Positions 17,010 to 26,983 are shown, counted from the first letter of the stretch. The stretch is 64,000 nucleotides of DNA from Chamaesiphon minutus PCC 6605 (GCF_000317145.1 NC_019697.1:2638385-2702384); one strand, 5' to 3'. Program-made: numbers and translations. Notes: generated by a model from the letters alone, not told the origin.

Positions 17010-18158
17010 TTAATATTTTTCAAACAAAATGCCTTCAATGCCAACTCCGGGTGAGAAGGAGAAGGCTACTCCCGTTAATGGCTCGGTGCGATCGAAATGG
17101 CTGCTCGAATCGAGTCTAATCAGCATTCGTTCGAGCGTAAATAGCACGGCACAGCTCAACACATTGCCATACTCACGGAGGATTTCCCAGCTATCATCGA
17201 CTTGCTCGTCGGTGAGTCCCAGGGAACGTTGGACTTTTTCGATAATGCGGGTACCGCCGGGATGTACGACCCACAGATCGATGTCTGCTTTGGCGAGCTG
17301 ATGCTCGCTCAGAAAGTTGGTAATAATCGGATCGACACCAGCTTCGATATAGCCAGGTAATTGCGGCGACAATTGGCAAGTAATCCCGTTAGCTTGGACA
17401 TCTAGGACGATGCCATCGGCGGTATCTTCGACGAGGTAGCTGAAGTTGTCCCTAATCACCAACCGATTTGCAGCGGCTAAATTAGCGATGTCGCGCGCGC
17501 CTAAAACTACTGCCGCACAGCCGTCGCCGAAAATACTATGAATGATAATGTCGTTGAGATTATCGCCAAAGCTGGAGTTAACCGAACTTAATTCCAGACA
17601 AACCATTAAAGCCTTGCTGTGGGGATAGGCGCGGAGATAGTCGCAAGCCACGCGCAACCCGGTAATCGCTGCCGCACACCCCATGAAATTGACCGGGATT
17701 CGGGCGATATTGCGGCGCAAGCCTAAATGTTCGATGACTTTGGTATCGACGCCTGGAGCGAGGAAACCCGTGCTGGTGACAAACACAATCAGTCCGATTT
17801 CGTCTTCAATTTTAGTCGTGTCATTAGGTCGCTCTTGCCTATTCCGAGCTGTCGCAATCGCGAGTGCTTTGCTAGCGACTTTGGTGGCTAGCGGTACGGC
17901 ATGTTCGGCGTACAAATCCATCCGCTGCTTGATATTGCTCGGTTGGCGACAAAAGTCCACCACCTCGTCCGTTAGCAAGTCAAGTGCTAGATGCCTATTC
18001 TCGATCCGCGTATTTTTGTAGATTTTTTCGATCCGCTCTTGATGCTGTCCCACACCATAGAGTTCGGACACGAATCTAGCGGCATCTGCTTGATACACGG
18101 TATGCTGGGGCGTGCCAGTGGCAATACTTTCAACGATCGGCAAAAATTGATTAGACAT
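17010..18158 (-). CDS. Type III polyketide synthase (chalcone synthase family)
   Basis: 382 residues, the usual size. The catalytic triad is intact: Cys161 in NFMGCAAAITGLR, His299 in WVVHPGGTRI, and Asn332 in EYGNVLSCAVLF. FGDGCAAVVLG and a final FSFSPGVGIEG are also typical. These homodimeric enzymes extend acyl-CoA starters with malonyl-CoA to make pyrones, alkylresorcinols or similar. It is upstream of, and likely cotranscribed with, the b5-desaturase. The product cannot be predicted from the sequence alone. Confidence 0.94.
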   Translation of the reverse strand: MSNQFLPIVESIATGTPQHTVYQADAARFVSELYGVGQHQERIEKIYKNTRIENRHLALDLLTDEVVDFCRQPSNIKQRMDLYAEHAVPLATKVASKALAIATARNRQERPNDTTKIEDEIGLIVFVTSTGFLAPGVDTKVIEHLGLRRNIARIPVNFMGCAAAITGLRVACDYLRAYPHSKALMVCLELSSVNSSFGDNLNDIIIHSIFGDGCAAVVLGARDIANLAAANRLVIRDNFSYLVEDTADGIVLDVQANGITCQLSPQLPGYIEAGVDPIITNFLSEHQLAKADIDLWVVHPGGTRIIEKVQRSLGLTDEQVDDSWEILREYGNVLSCAVLFTLERMLIRLDSSSHFDRTEPLTGVAFSFSPGVGIEGILFEKY

Positions 18159-18194
18159 GACACGTCAGATAATTAGCTTGATTCTATCGGAGGT

Positions 18195-20876
18195 TTATTC
18201 GATCGGCACAAAGTCATACCCAGTTCTAGAAGAATATTTATAATTGATTGGTGTGGGGGCAACTTTGACTAAGACATAGCGATCGGGTGGTTCGCCTTTG
18301 GTAAACTGGGAGCGTCCCGATGCACCCATAAAGTCGTTTTTGGTCAGAGCATTCATCACGCTGTCTCTAGAGGGAGAAGAGTCGGCTTTTATTGCCGTTC
18401 CTACCGCTTTAACCGCATTGTAAGAGGTAGCTGTCACCCAATTGACTCGATCGTTCCACAGTTGTTGCGCCCCTGTCGAAAACTGCGGCGTGCTTTCGGA
18501 TTCTTGCCAAGGTACGGCCATCATCAACCCTTCGGCTGCTTTCCCAGATCTGAGCGTGTTAACGCTATATAAGGCGGTATCGCTAAGGACGACGAGTTCG
18601 GGATACTTCGCCGCTTTGATTTTTAAAAGCCTCAAAGCCTCGCGACTAGAACGTCCGACGGGGAGTAGGAGGATCGCTTCGGCACCTGCGGCTTTGGCTT
18701 GTTGCAGATAGGCTTCGGCATCAAAAGTGGGGGTTGGTGTAGCCGCCGGACTGGGGGACACAGAAGAGGATACAGTCGAAAATTGGAAAGTTCCGACAAT
18801 TTGCCCGCCTTTAGCGGTTAATTTATTGATAAATTGATTTTTGAACTCGTCATTATAGGTAATCGTCGGCACCGAAAAAACCGCTACTTTTAGCTTGCGA
18901 TCGGTATCCACTAACCGATCGACTAATTTTTGGACGATCGTGTCGGCTTTGCCATTGGTTCTAAATACATAGGGCTTATCGGCACTAGTGAGGTTATTAG
19001 CCGTACTAATTGGCGCGATAAAAGCTAACTTCTCGCGATTGTAGATATTAGCAGCTTTGAATGTCACATCGTTGCGGTTATGTCCGACGATTCCCAGTAC
19101 TTCCGGCTGTTTGGCAATATCCGCCGCCAGATTTTCGATCGTTTTGGGATCGTCACTATCGTCAATGACGCGGAGTTTAATTTTGGGATCGTCGACACCG
19201 CCAGCTTGATTTAGCTCCGATTGTGCCTGGGCAAAGCCTCTGAGCATTTCTGACGCGCGATCGAGCGAGCGCGAAATTGGTGCCGATACGGCGATGGTGT
19301 AACTTTTTTTATCGCCAATTAAGGCGTTATTTAGATAAATCCGGGTTTCGGGCGAGTTGGGATTTTCGACTAAGGCTGCTTGCAAATTGGTGACAGCTTC
19401 GCCATATTTTTTATTGGCGATCGCTTCAATGCCCATCCGTTTGAGATTTTTGAATCGATCGGTATCGCGAGGGCCTTCGACGCTGAGTAAAATTCGATCG
19501 CCCGTACTGCTACGCTGGGCGAGTGACTCGCTGAAGTTCGAGCCTCCCGGCGGCGGTATCAACTTAGAAATCAGTGCGATCGCGCCGACACCCAGCAGTG
19601 CCACCACCCCAATTTTGACTAGCGGTAGCGGTTTCTTAGTTGGCAGAGGAGCAGATTTTTCTTCCACTACCGGAGGTGGAGTATAAACTTGCATCGGTGC
19701 CTCCTCTAGCCGCAGTGGCACATTTTGGGGCGGCTGTGTTATCTCGATCGTGCCATTCGCACCATTATTGCCATTCATGCCATTATGCGCGGCTACATGT
19801 CCTACCAGGAGAGGTTCTTCTGGCTCGAAGGTGCCCAGGAGCAGTGTCTGCGGGACTGGCGCACTACTCTCCGGCGGAATGTTCGCAGCCGCAATACTTA
19901 CGACTGGCATCCCATAAATATCGTCGAGAGCATCTAAGACATCTCTGGCTGACTGATATCGCTCGGTGGGATTGCTCCGCAGCATTTTGTCGAGCACCTC
20001 TGCCAACCCGTCGCTAACGGCAAGATATGGCGATCTCCATTTCCAATCGTTAGTATCGGCATCGAGTAATTCTTGCGGCGGTTTACCCGTAAGTAAATTC
20101 AGACAAGTGACTGCCAAGGCATACAAATCTGATGACGGATAAATCGCACTGCCTTGACGTTGTTCCCATGGTGCGTATTCTGGTGTAAAGACACAAGTGA
20201 GATTGCGGGCTGCCCCCGTGCCCTTGGCCGTTTCTGCGACTACTTGCTTGACTGCACCAAAGTCGATCGCATGAATTTGGCCTTGGGCATCGCGCATGAT
20301 ATTCGATGGTTTGATATCGCGATGAATCGAGCCTTGAAAGTGAATAAATTCTAAGATTTTGGCAACTTCCCGTAAGACAAAAATTACTTCTGTCTCGGTA
20401 AATTTCCCTTTTTCGCGCAATTCCTGTTGTAAATTGCGCCCATCGATATACTCTTGGACTAAATAAAAAAACTTTTGTTGGTTGTAAGGCGGCGACGCTG
20501 AAGCAGTGAGTTCTAAAAAGGCAAATAGGCGTGGGATGCGTGGATGTTCGCCCAATTTTTCGAGCACTTCAGCTTCACGATGAAACAGTTTAGTTGCGGT
20601 TTCTAGTTGCTCGGTGTTAAAACTGGGGTTAATCTGCAATTGTTTGATGACACACTGTCTGAGTCCCGGCGTGCGGCGATCGAAACCCAAAAAGGCCATC
20701 CCAAATCCACCCTGTTGCAGCAATTTGTTGGGCAAATAGCGGCCATCTAAAATTAGCGGCATCCCACAGTTAGCACAATGCCGCTGGTGGACGGTTTTCA
20801 AAAGGTTGCTATCGTCTAAATCGACAAACGAGTTTAGCGGTTGTTCGCATTGAGGGCGAGTGCAGTAGATGTCCAT
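18195..20876 (-). CDS. Ser/Thr protein kinase with C-terminal periplasmic ligand-binding domain
   Basis: 893 residues. The N-terminal zinc-ribbon-like cysteines (CTRPQCEQPL, HCANCGMPL) precede a kinase domain with QQGGFGMAFLGFD (P-loop), the VIK lysine, HRDIKPSNIM and AIDFGAVKQV. A linker leads to one TM helix (LPLVKIGVVALLGVGAIALI, about 420-440). Beyond it is a short TPR-like stretch and a type 1 periplasmic-binding domain (TIAVSAPISR, IVGHNRNDVTFKAA, FIAPISTANNLTS). The arrangement suggests that an extracytoplasmic ligand controls a cytoplasmic kinase. It is 158 bases downstream of the FHA-ABC gene on the same strand; FHA domains bind phosphothreonine, so that protein is an obvious candidate partner. 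Confidence 0.92.
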   Translation of the reverse strand: MDIYCTRPQCEQPLNSFVDLDDSNLLKTVHQRHCANCGMPLILDGRYLPNKLLQQGGFGMAFLGFDRRTPGLRQCVIKQLQINPSFNTEQLETATKLFHREAEVLEKLGEHPRIPRLFAFLELTASASPPYNQQKFFYLVQEYIDGRNLQQELREKGKFTETEVIFVLREVAKILEFIHFQGSIHRDIKPSNIMRDAQGQIHAIDFGAVKQVVAETAKGTGAARNLTCVFTPEYAPWEQRQGSAIYPSSDLYALAVTCLNLLTGKPPQELLDADTNDWKWRSPYLAVSDGLAEVLDKMLRSNPTERYQSARDVLDALDDIYGMPVVSIAAANIPPESSAPVPQTLLLGTFEPEEPLLVGHVAAHNGMNGNNGANGTIEITQPPQNVPLRLEEAPMQVYTPPPVVEEKSAPLPTKKPLPLVKIGVVALLGVGAIALISKLIPPPGGSNFSESLAQRSSTGDRILLSVEGPRDTDRFKNLKRMGIEAIANKKYGEAVTNLQAALVENPNSPETRIYLNNALIGDKKSYTIAVSAPISRSLDRASEMLRGFAQAQSELNQAGGVDDPKIKLRVIDDSDDPKTIENLAADIAKQPEVLGIVGHNRNDVTFKAANIYNREKLAFIAPISTANNLTSADKPYVFRTNGKADTIVQKLVDRLVDTDRKLKVAVFSVPTITYNDEFKNQFINKLTAKGGQIVGTFQFSTVSSSVSPSPAATPTPTFDAEAYLQQAKAAGAEAILLLPVGRSSREALRLLKIKAAKYPELVVLSDTALYSVNTLRSGKAAEGLMMAVPWQESESTPQFSTGAQQLWNDRVNWVTATSYNAVKAVGTAIKADSSPSRDSVMNALTKNDFMGASGRSQFTKGEPPDRYVLVKVAPTPINYKYSSRTGYDFVPIE

Positions 20877-21034
20877 GGGGGAAGAGAGATGGGGACTGTG
20901 GGAGGGGGAGAGGGGGCGACGAGGGGACGGGGTAAGTTAGATGTTAAGACTAGCTTGGAGTGATGGGGCGGGTTTATGCGGTTGGGGATGAGGGTGGTTT
21001 AAGCTATCCGATCCCAACTCCAGTTTACAAAGGC

Positions 21035-23542
21035 TTATTTACCCTTCTTGCTGCTAGCAGGTTGACGTTTGGGGGATTTGAGGAGGTCTTTGCGTTTTTG
21101 GAGCCAAATTGTGACTCCGAGATAAAAAACACTTTGAAAGAGCAACATTCCCCAATTTAGACCCAAATTTTGCCAATTTGTGTCATAAACAGAGGAAGTC
21201 GTCATCATTTGTGAGAAATCAATACCCGCGTCATTTTTACTTGTCGGAATTAAGATATTTAGGTCGATTAATGTCCCGTAGGCACCGATCGACCAGCGCG
21301 AGATCGTCAACCAGGATACGAATCGACCGATCGGCACTTTATCTAGACCGAATAACACCCCCGCAAAAATGATTTGAGGTAACAGTAACAAAGGTAACGC
21401 ACTATTTGCTTGGGCACTGTTTTTGACACTTGCCGATACCATTAAGCCCAGACAAACAGCGTCTAAAATGCTCAAGAAAGTCGTAATTGGCATTCCCAAC
21501 CACCAGTTAATTGGGGCTAGTTCGGCAACTGGTTCGGGTTGTTGGAAGCATAGCAAGACGATCGCGCTAATCAGGATCGTTTGGGCGATCGCGAGTCCGC
21601 CTAATGTCAATAATTTGGAGCCGACATAAGCAAACAAGCCTAGATTGACTAAGCGTTCGCGCAGATAAATGGCAGATTCTTTAATGATCTCTTGGAGCGA
21701 ACTTGCCAGTCCTACCCAAACGTTAGCACAGGTGAAGACGAACAAGATTTTGAGTGCCATTCCCGCCCGACTGACATTGGGCGAACCCACAAATGGCGTC
21801 AGCCAAGGATTGAGTGCAGCGTCAAACACTTTGCTGGTATCTTGCAAGGTATCTTTGGTCGCCAACCATACTAATAAAATCCCGATCGGAGCCGTGAGTA
21901 AAGATAAACCCAAGTACACCGGATCGCGGCGCAATAACTGGATATAACGTCTAATCAACAGTTGGATCTGTTGGAAAAAAGACTGCTTGCCCCGCTCTGG
22001 TGGCGGTAGGAGCGAGCGATTGGATTTGCGCCCTCCCCCATGGGTGGGCAAACTCAATCTTTCTTGAATATAGGTGCGATAGTAGTCGGAATCTTGGAAC
22101 TTCGCCGCCGCATCCAAACAGTTTTCGGCAGTTTCGAGCTTGATATAAATATCCGCAAAATCGTCGGGTACTTCAAAGAATTCGTTAGCTGCGGTTGGGG
22201 GGCCAAAATAACAGAGATTGCCGCCCAACCCCATAAATGCCACCCGATCGCATAGATTGATATTGCTGGTGGCATGAGTGACTAGTACCACCGTCCGCCC
22301 TTCATCGGCAAGGCGACGGAGTAGTTGCATCATTTTTTTGTCCAAGCCCGGATCTAGCCCGGAAGTTGGTTCGTCTAAAAAGAATAAATTGGGGTCTGCC
22401 AACAGTTCGACGCCGATACTCACGCGCTTGAGTTGACCGCCACTGAGATTTTTGACGAGATTGTGTTGGCGTTGGGTGAGTTCGATATGTCCCAGCGTGT
22501 TGGCGAGGATACTTTCGATGTCGATATCGGGCGGGAGCCGCATCCGTGCGGCATAGTAGAGCACTTCCCTAACGGTGAGATTTTTGTGGACGATATCGCT
22601 TTGGGGGACATAGCCGATCGAATTGCGATAGATATTAAAGTTATTAACGAGGTTGTCGCCATTGAGATAAACCTGCCCCGAAGTCGGCTGCTGAATGCCC
22701 AGGAGTGTCTGCATCAGCGTCGATTTACCCGCACCACTTCCCCCTACGAGCGCGACAAATTGACCGGGTTCGATCGCCAAATTGACGTTATTGAGCAGAC
22801 ATAAACTCTGGCGATCTTTGAGCTTGACGACTTTGGTAATTCCATCGACATCCAGGCGAATATTCTCCCCGCGATCGGCGATTATCAGAGCGTCAGTCCG
22901 CAACACGAACGTATAAGGGCCGATCTGAATCACCGAGCCAATCTCCAACGGTATGGTTTTGTCTACTTGCTGGCGATCGACAAATACCCCGTTGGGGCTG
23001 TAGTTGTGCAACAGATACCTACCGGACGAGGTGCGTTGCACGGCGGCATGATGTCGCGAAATCGTCGGCGCATCTAATACAAAATTATTATCCTCGCTCC
23101 GCCCGATCGTGATTGTTTGCTGTGGGGCTAGCGACATTGACGTTTTGACTGGTGCCGAACCGATCCGCACATCGGTGGGATCGATATAAGTCAGCGTTGC
23201 ATAATTTTGCGGATCTTGGCCGATCCGCAACTCATCGTAAGACTGGAGGCAATAGCCCTCTTGGGGCGTAATCAGCCGATTGTTAAGAAATAAGCGATTG
23301 CTGCTGGAATTTTGCCCGTCGCCATCGTAGATATAGTAGTCGCTATCGATCTTGCGAATAATTGCTTGACGACGACTCACCAATTCCCACTCGATCGGGA
23401 CTACCAACCCGATCGGCTGCGGCTGTGCTGGCTCGCGTCCGAGATCGTGTTCTTCCTGAGTCAGATCGAAAGACACAAAGCTGTCCTGCCAATGCATTTC
23501 AATCCGAGGGGTGGTATCAAAAACAGTCCTAACAGCAACCAT
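21035..23542 (-). CDS. FHA-domain ABC-2/ABCG-type exporter
   Basis: 835 residues. An N-terminal FHA-like region (residues 15-115) is degenerate; a second, clear FHA domain (about 140-215) has TIGRSEDNNFVL, ISRHHA and NGVFVDRQQ. The ATPase follows: VALVGGSGAGKSTLMQTLLG, NLSGGQLKRVSIGVELL and LFFLDEPTSGLDPG. The C-terminal ABC-2 membrane domain has about six segments and an ABCG-like layout. It is a half-transporter likely to dimerise and export a hydrophobic substrate. FHA binding to phosphothreonine implies regulation by a Ser/Thr kinase, and one is encoded immediately downstream. Confidence 0.93.
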   Translation of the reverse strand: MVAVRTVFDTTPRIEMHWQDSFVSFDLTQEEHDLGREPAQPQPIGLVVPIEWELVSRRQAIIRKIDSDYYIYDGDGQNSSSNRLFLNNRLITPQEGYCLQSYDELRIGQDPQNYATLTYIDPTDVRIGSAPVKTSMSLAPQQTITIGRSEDNNFVLDAPTISRHHAAVQRTSSGRYLLHNYSPNGVFVDRQQVDKTIPLEIGSVIQIGPYTFVLRTDALIIADRGENIRLDVDGITKVVKLKDRQSLCLLNNVNLAIEPGQFVALVGGSGAGKSTLMQTLLGIQQPTSGQVYLNGDNLVNNFNIYRNSIGYVPQSDIVHKNLTVREVLYYAARMRLPPDIDIESILANTLGHIELTQRQHNLVKNLSGGQLKRVSIGVELLADPNLFFLDEPTSGLDPGLDKKMMQLLRRLADEGRTVVLVTHATSNINLCDRVAFMGLGGNLCYFGPPTAANEFFEVPDDFADIYIKLETAENCLDAAAKFQDSDYYRTYIQERLSLPTHGGGRKSNRSLLPPPERGKQSFFQQIQLLIRRYIQLLRRDPVYLGLSLLTAPIGILLVWLATKDTLQDTSKVFDAALNPWLTPFVGSPNVSRAGMALKILFVFTCANVWVGLASSLQEIIKESAIYLRERLVNLGLFAYVGSKLLTLGGLAIAQTILISAIVLLCFQQPEPVAELAPINWWLGMPITTFLSILDAVCLGLMVSASVKNSAQANSALPLLLLPQIIFAGVLFGLDKVPIGRFVSWLTISRWSIGAYGTLIDLNILIPTSKNDAGIDFSQMMTTSSVYDTNWQNLGLNWGMLLFQSVFYLGVTIWLQKRKDLLKSPKRQPASSKKGK

Positions 23543-23961
23543 AATGTTTAGAAATTAAGCCGATAATACTGCATTTTAAACTGGGTGCGAATCGATAACA
23601 GCCATAGCAGCGAATGTCAAACTTTGAAAAATCGGTCCTTTAAATCGATAGCAGCCGCTGCTAAATGTCACACATCCACTCATCTATCCCATCTGCTATG
23701 GATTATATCCATCGCACCATTTCGCTCGTAATTATTATCGCGATCGTATCTTTGCTGTCACACCCAATAATATAGATTCATAATTATCTAGATCGGTCAA
23801 ATTCCCACACATTTTTTAACATCTGGAGTAAATTGAGCTACCAACACAGTTATTCTATTAGCACGGATGGGTGCGATTGTTAAGTTGTATTTTGCTTAAT
23901 TACTACCAGGAGTTAGAATAGTTCAGACTTTATCTATTCTCAGTAAACATCCCTAAAAAAC
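23543..23961. promoter_or_regulatory. Intergenic region upstream of FHA-ABC and lipoprotein genes
   Basis: About 420 bases between divergent genes, AT-rich. Two imperfect direct repeats of AATCGATA(A/G)CAGCC..GC..AATGTCA(A/C)AC start near 23589 and 23644. They could be operator or repeat sequences; nothing stronger is visible. Confidence 0.45.
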
Positions 23962-24798
23962 ATGACTTCATTAAGTTTAATTAACCGCCTAACTGTGACA
24001 TCCTGCTTGGTAATTTGCACTGCTTCTGTGATGTTGACTAGTTGCAAGCAAGATCCAAAAACTCCCGAAACACCTGGGGCAAATTCTCCTAGCAGTCCTG
24101 CGGCTAGCACTGGTGGCGATCGCAATCCACCCAGTGGAGCTGAGTCCAATTCTGACCTCGCCAGACCAGAACGCGCTGGTGCTAACCCAATCCAGTTGTT
24201 GCAGAACCCCAAAATCAAATCCGAACTCCAATTGACTGACGATCAAGTCGCCAAAATTAAGGCGGTAGAGACCGATTTACTAGCGCAAGTGACGACCGCA
24301 TCTAAGTCGATTAAGGAAGAAAATAAAAAGATCGAAGCCTTACCCAAAGATCAACAAGAGGGCGAGAAAAAGAAACTAGCTACTAAAATCGAAGAAGGTG
24401 CGCTGGTTTTAACCAAAGACTCTCAGAGTAAAATGAGCAAAATTCTCAAGCCAGAGCAAGAGAAAAGAGCCAAAGAGATTTTGTTGCAAAAGTTTGATTT
24501 TGGCATAGTAACTAAAGATGATTTTGCCACCGATCTCAAACTTACTGACGCTCAGAAAAAACAGCTTAATGATATCGTCGGTCAGATGCGTACCAAAGTT
24601 ATTGGTGCTTGGGAAATCCCCGACAGGGAGGATGCTGCCAAACGGAATAAAACCCTCATTGATAACCGCAAGCGGATGGAAGCAATTATGAAAGAAAGCA
24701 ACCAACAAGCTAAAGCTGTTTTAACACCAGATCAGCTCAAAACACTCGAAACTTTAAAAGGTAAACCAGTCTCCTTTTCGCTAGCGGATATTAAATAA
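23962..24798 (+). CDS. Lipoprotein with Spy/CpxP-like LTxxQ repeats
   Basis: 278 residues. The signal peptide ends in the lipobox MLTSCKQD, giving an N-terminal lipidated Cys. A Pro/Ser/Gly-rich linker follows, then a highly charged helical domain with LQLTDDQVAKIKAVE, LKLTDAQKKQLNDIVGQM and LTPDQLKTLE, the LTxxQ repeats of Spy/CpxP periplasmic chaperones. The protein should sit in the periplasm on a membrane and may bind unfolded protein or metal. No two-component partner is next to it. Confidence 0.85.
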   Translation: MTSLSLINRLTVTSCLVICTASVMLTSCKQDPKTPETPGANSPSSPAASTGGDRNPPSGAESNSDLARPERAGANPIQLLQNPKIKSELQLTDDQVAKIKAVETDLLAQVTTASKSIKEENKKIEALPKDQQEGEKKKLATKIEEGALVLTKDSQSKMSKILKPEQEKRAKEILLQKFDFGIVTKDDFATDLKLTDAQKKQLNDIVGQMRTKVIGAWEIPDREDAAKRNKTLIDNRKRMEAIMKESNQQAKAVLTPDQLKTLETLKGKPVSFSLADIK

Positions 24799-24801
24799 TC
24801 T

Positions 24802-24995
24802 AAGTTGCTACCGATAACCTCAGCGGTTAGAAACCGCTGCTCATGTTGCAAAGTCCGCCTACGCGGACTAATATTCCAGTCCGCGTAGCGGCGCACTCCG
24901 GTCGGGTTTCCCGACCATGGACGTGCGACAAGACAGGCGGACTTTGCATCACTAGCTACGACTGGAAGTCGTAGGCATTCTATAGGTAGCAACTT
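24802..24995. repeat. Composite hairpin array enclosed by inverted repeats
   Basis: AAGTTGCTACC (24802-24812) is mirrored by GGTAGCAACTT (24985-24995). Between them lie at least four nested hairpins: CAGCGGTTAGAAACCGCTG, GTCCGCCTACGCGGACT with a second AGTCCGCGTAGCG copy, CGGGTTTCCCG, and CTACGACTGGAAGTCGTAG. The core matches the repeat at 8747-8792. It is downstream of the lipoprotein gene and may also end its transcript. Confidence 0.75.
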
Positions 24996-25132
24996 GGTTT
25001 AAATAATCGATCGAAGCCAAGGAATCGCCATTAGCTATTCCTTGGCAATCTAATATATCAAACCGATCGAGGTACGTCTTCAGCCATTTGTTTCGATCGA
25101 CTGTATAGATTACTGCTGGGTAAACAAATTTC

Positions 25133-26983
25133 ATGGAATTTATCAAATTTCTCTGGCAAATATCTTGGAAACAAATCGTCATTGCCTCTAGTGCGGGTTT
25201 AGTCAGCGGTTGTAGTAATGCACTGATGATTTCGATTATCAATCGCGAGGTACATCAAGGGCGGATTGACAATGCCTTATTGTTTTTTGGAATGCTCGCG
25301 ATCTTTATTGTCATTACTAGCGTGCTGGCGCAGTATTTATTGGTCTTACTGTCACAAAATGCTATCTATGAATTAAGACTCCAATTAAGCAAAAATATTT
25401 TAGCTTCACCATTAGAGCATTTAGAAAAACTTCAAGAGAATCGTCTGATCGCGATGTTGACAGATGATATCAATACACTGACACGATCGGTTTCGGCGAT
25501 TCCTAATATATTTATCGATTTTGCGACGGTGGTTGGTTCCTTTACTTATCTAGCTTGGGTATCCACGCCAATTTTCTCGATCGCGATTATCTCCACCGTC
25601 CTCGCGATTTGGTTCGTCCAAACTAAATTAAATAAAGCGCAGAAATTATTCTTTGAAGCGCGAGAAGAAGAAGATACTCTTCTCAAATATTTTCAGGGAA
25701 TTATTAATGGCATCAAAGAACTCAAACTCAATCGATCGAAACGCTCGGAGTTTCTCGAAAAAAATCTCAAAGGTAGTGCCGCGAAACTGCGTCAAAAACA
25801 TACTAGTGCCGCAGGCAGTTTTATCATCACCAATGGATTTGGGCAAACAATCCAATTTGCCTGTTTGGGCTTTATTCTATTCGTTTTACCATCCTTAATT
25901 CAGCTACCGCTACCAACCTTAGCCAGCTATGTCTTGATTAGCACCTTTATCGCCTTACCGATGCAAAATCTCCTCAATCGCATCCCCGAATTAGTGCGTG
26001 GGAATGTGGCATTGCGGAAAATCGAACGCATGAATATGTCGCTAGTCGATCTGGCAGAACCAGAACAAATTCCCACTGCCACTTCTGCCCATTGCCAGCT
26101 CCGACTGCAAGGCATCAGCTATCGATATCACCCCGACACCCCGCCATTTTCGCACCCAGAGGCACTAGGAGCAGATTTTCCATCCCATCCACCCCGCCAC
26201 CCTCACGAGCGTCCTCAAGGCGATCCTGCCGCCGCTGGCACTCGCCCGCCGCATCCGCCACAGGGACAGCACCCCCATCCGCCACACCCACACGATCGAA
26301 GATTTCCGCCACCGCATCCACCTAATGGCAAACATCCCCATCCGCCACACCCCCACGAGCCGCCTCACGATCGCCATTTATCACCCAACGATAATCTCGA
26401 TGCCGGATTTTTACTAGGGCCGATCGATCTGACAGTCACATCGGGAGAATTAATCTTTATTGTCGGTAGTAATGGGAGCGGAAAATCGACGCTTGCCAAA
26501 TTAATTACGGGATTATATACACCGCGATCGGGTCAAATATTACTAAACGATACGCCGATTACCGAAGCAAATATCGAATGGTATCGCCAACATTTTGCAA
26601 CCACTTTTGCCGATGCTTATTTATTCGATCGCTACTTAGGTATTGACGATCCGCAGCTCGATCGCGAAGTGCAAAAATATCTTAAAGAATTTCAACTCGA
26701 TCGCAAGGTTAGCGTCAGCGATGGCGTACTGTCAACAACCAGCCTCTCGCAAGGACAACGCAAGCGGCTGGCATTACTCACCGCCTTTCTCGAAGATCGT
26801 CCGATTTATCTATTCGATGAATGGGCATCAGACCAAGATCCGGCCTTCCGCGAAATCTTTTATCAGCAAATGTTAATTCAGTTAAAAGAGCGAGGTAAAT
26901 TAGTAATTGTCATTACTCACGACGATCGCTATTTCCATCTGGCCGATCGAATTTTGAAACTTAATTATGGTCGCGTTGAGTAA
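25133..26983 (+). CDS. Cyclic-peptide-type ABC exporter with His/Pro-rich insertion
   Basis: 616 residues. The N-terminal six-TM exporter domain (about 1-300) is of the SyrD/PvdE cyclic-peptide class. The nucleotide-binding domain starts at about 322 (QLRLQGISYRYH), is interrupted by about 85 residues (334-420) with roughly fifteen His and many Pro (e.g. PPHPPQGQHPHPPHPHDRR), then resumes with FLLGPIDLTVTSGELIFIVG, Walker A GSNGSGKSTL, signature TSLSQGQRKRLALL, Walker B RPIYLFDEWASDQDP, and the switch His in VIVITHDDRY. The insert falls in the surface-exposed beta region before Walker A and looks metal-binding. No peptide synthetase is nearby, so the cargo is unknown. Confidence 0.9.
   Translation: MEFIKFLWQISWKQIVIASSAGLVSGCSNALMISIINREVHQGRIDNALLFFGMLAIFIVITSVLAQYLLVLLSQNAIYELRLQLSKNILASPLEHLEKLQENRLIAMLTDDINTLTRSVSAIPNIFIDFATVVGSFTYLAWVSTPIFSIAIISTVLAIWFVQTKLNKAQKLFFEAREEEDTLLKYFQGIINGIKELKLNRSKRSEFLEKNLKGSAAKLRQKHTSAAGSFIITNGFGQTIQFACLGFILFVLPSLIQLPLPTLASYVLISTFIALPMQNLLNRIPELVRGNVALRKIERMNMSLVDLAEPEQIPTATSAHCQLRLQGISYRYHPDTPPFSHPEALGADFPSHPPRHPHERPQGDPAAAGTRPPHPPQGQHPHPPHPHDRRFPPPHPPNGKHPHPPHPHEPPHDRHLSPNDNLDAGFLLGPIDLTVTSGELIFIVGSNGSGKSTLAKLITGLYTPRSGQILLNDTPITEANIEWYRQHFATTFADAYLFDRYLGIDDPQLDREVQKYLKEFQLDRKVSVSDGVLSTTSLSQGQRKRLALLTAFLEDRPIYLFDEWASDQDPAFREIFYQQMLIQLKERGKLVIVITHDDRYFHLADRILKLNYGRVE

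Noticed and set aside
24409..24708. Antisense ORF in the lipoprotein gene
   Set aside because: Shadow of the plus-strand coding frame with no independent support.
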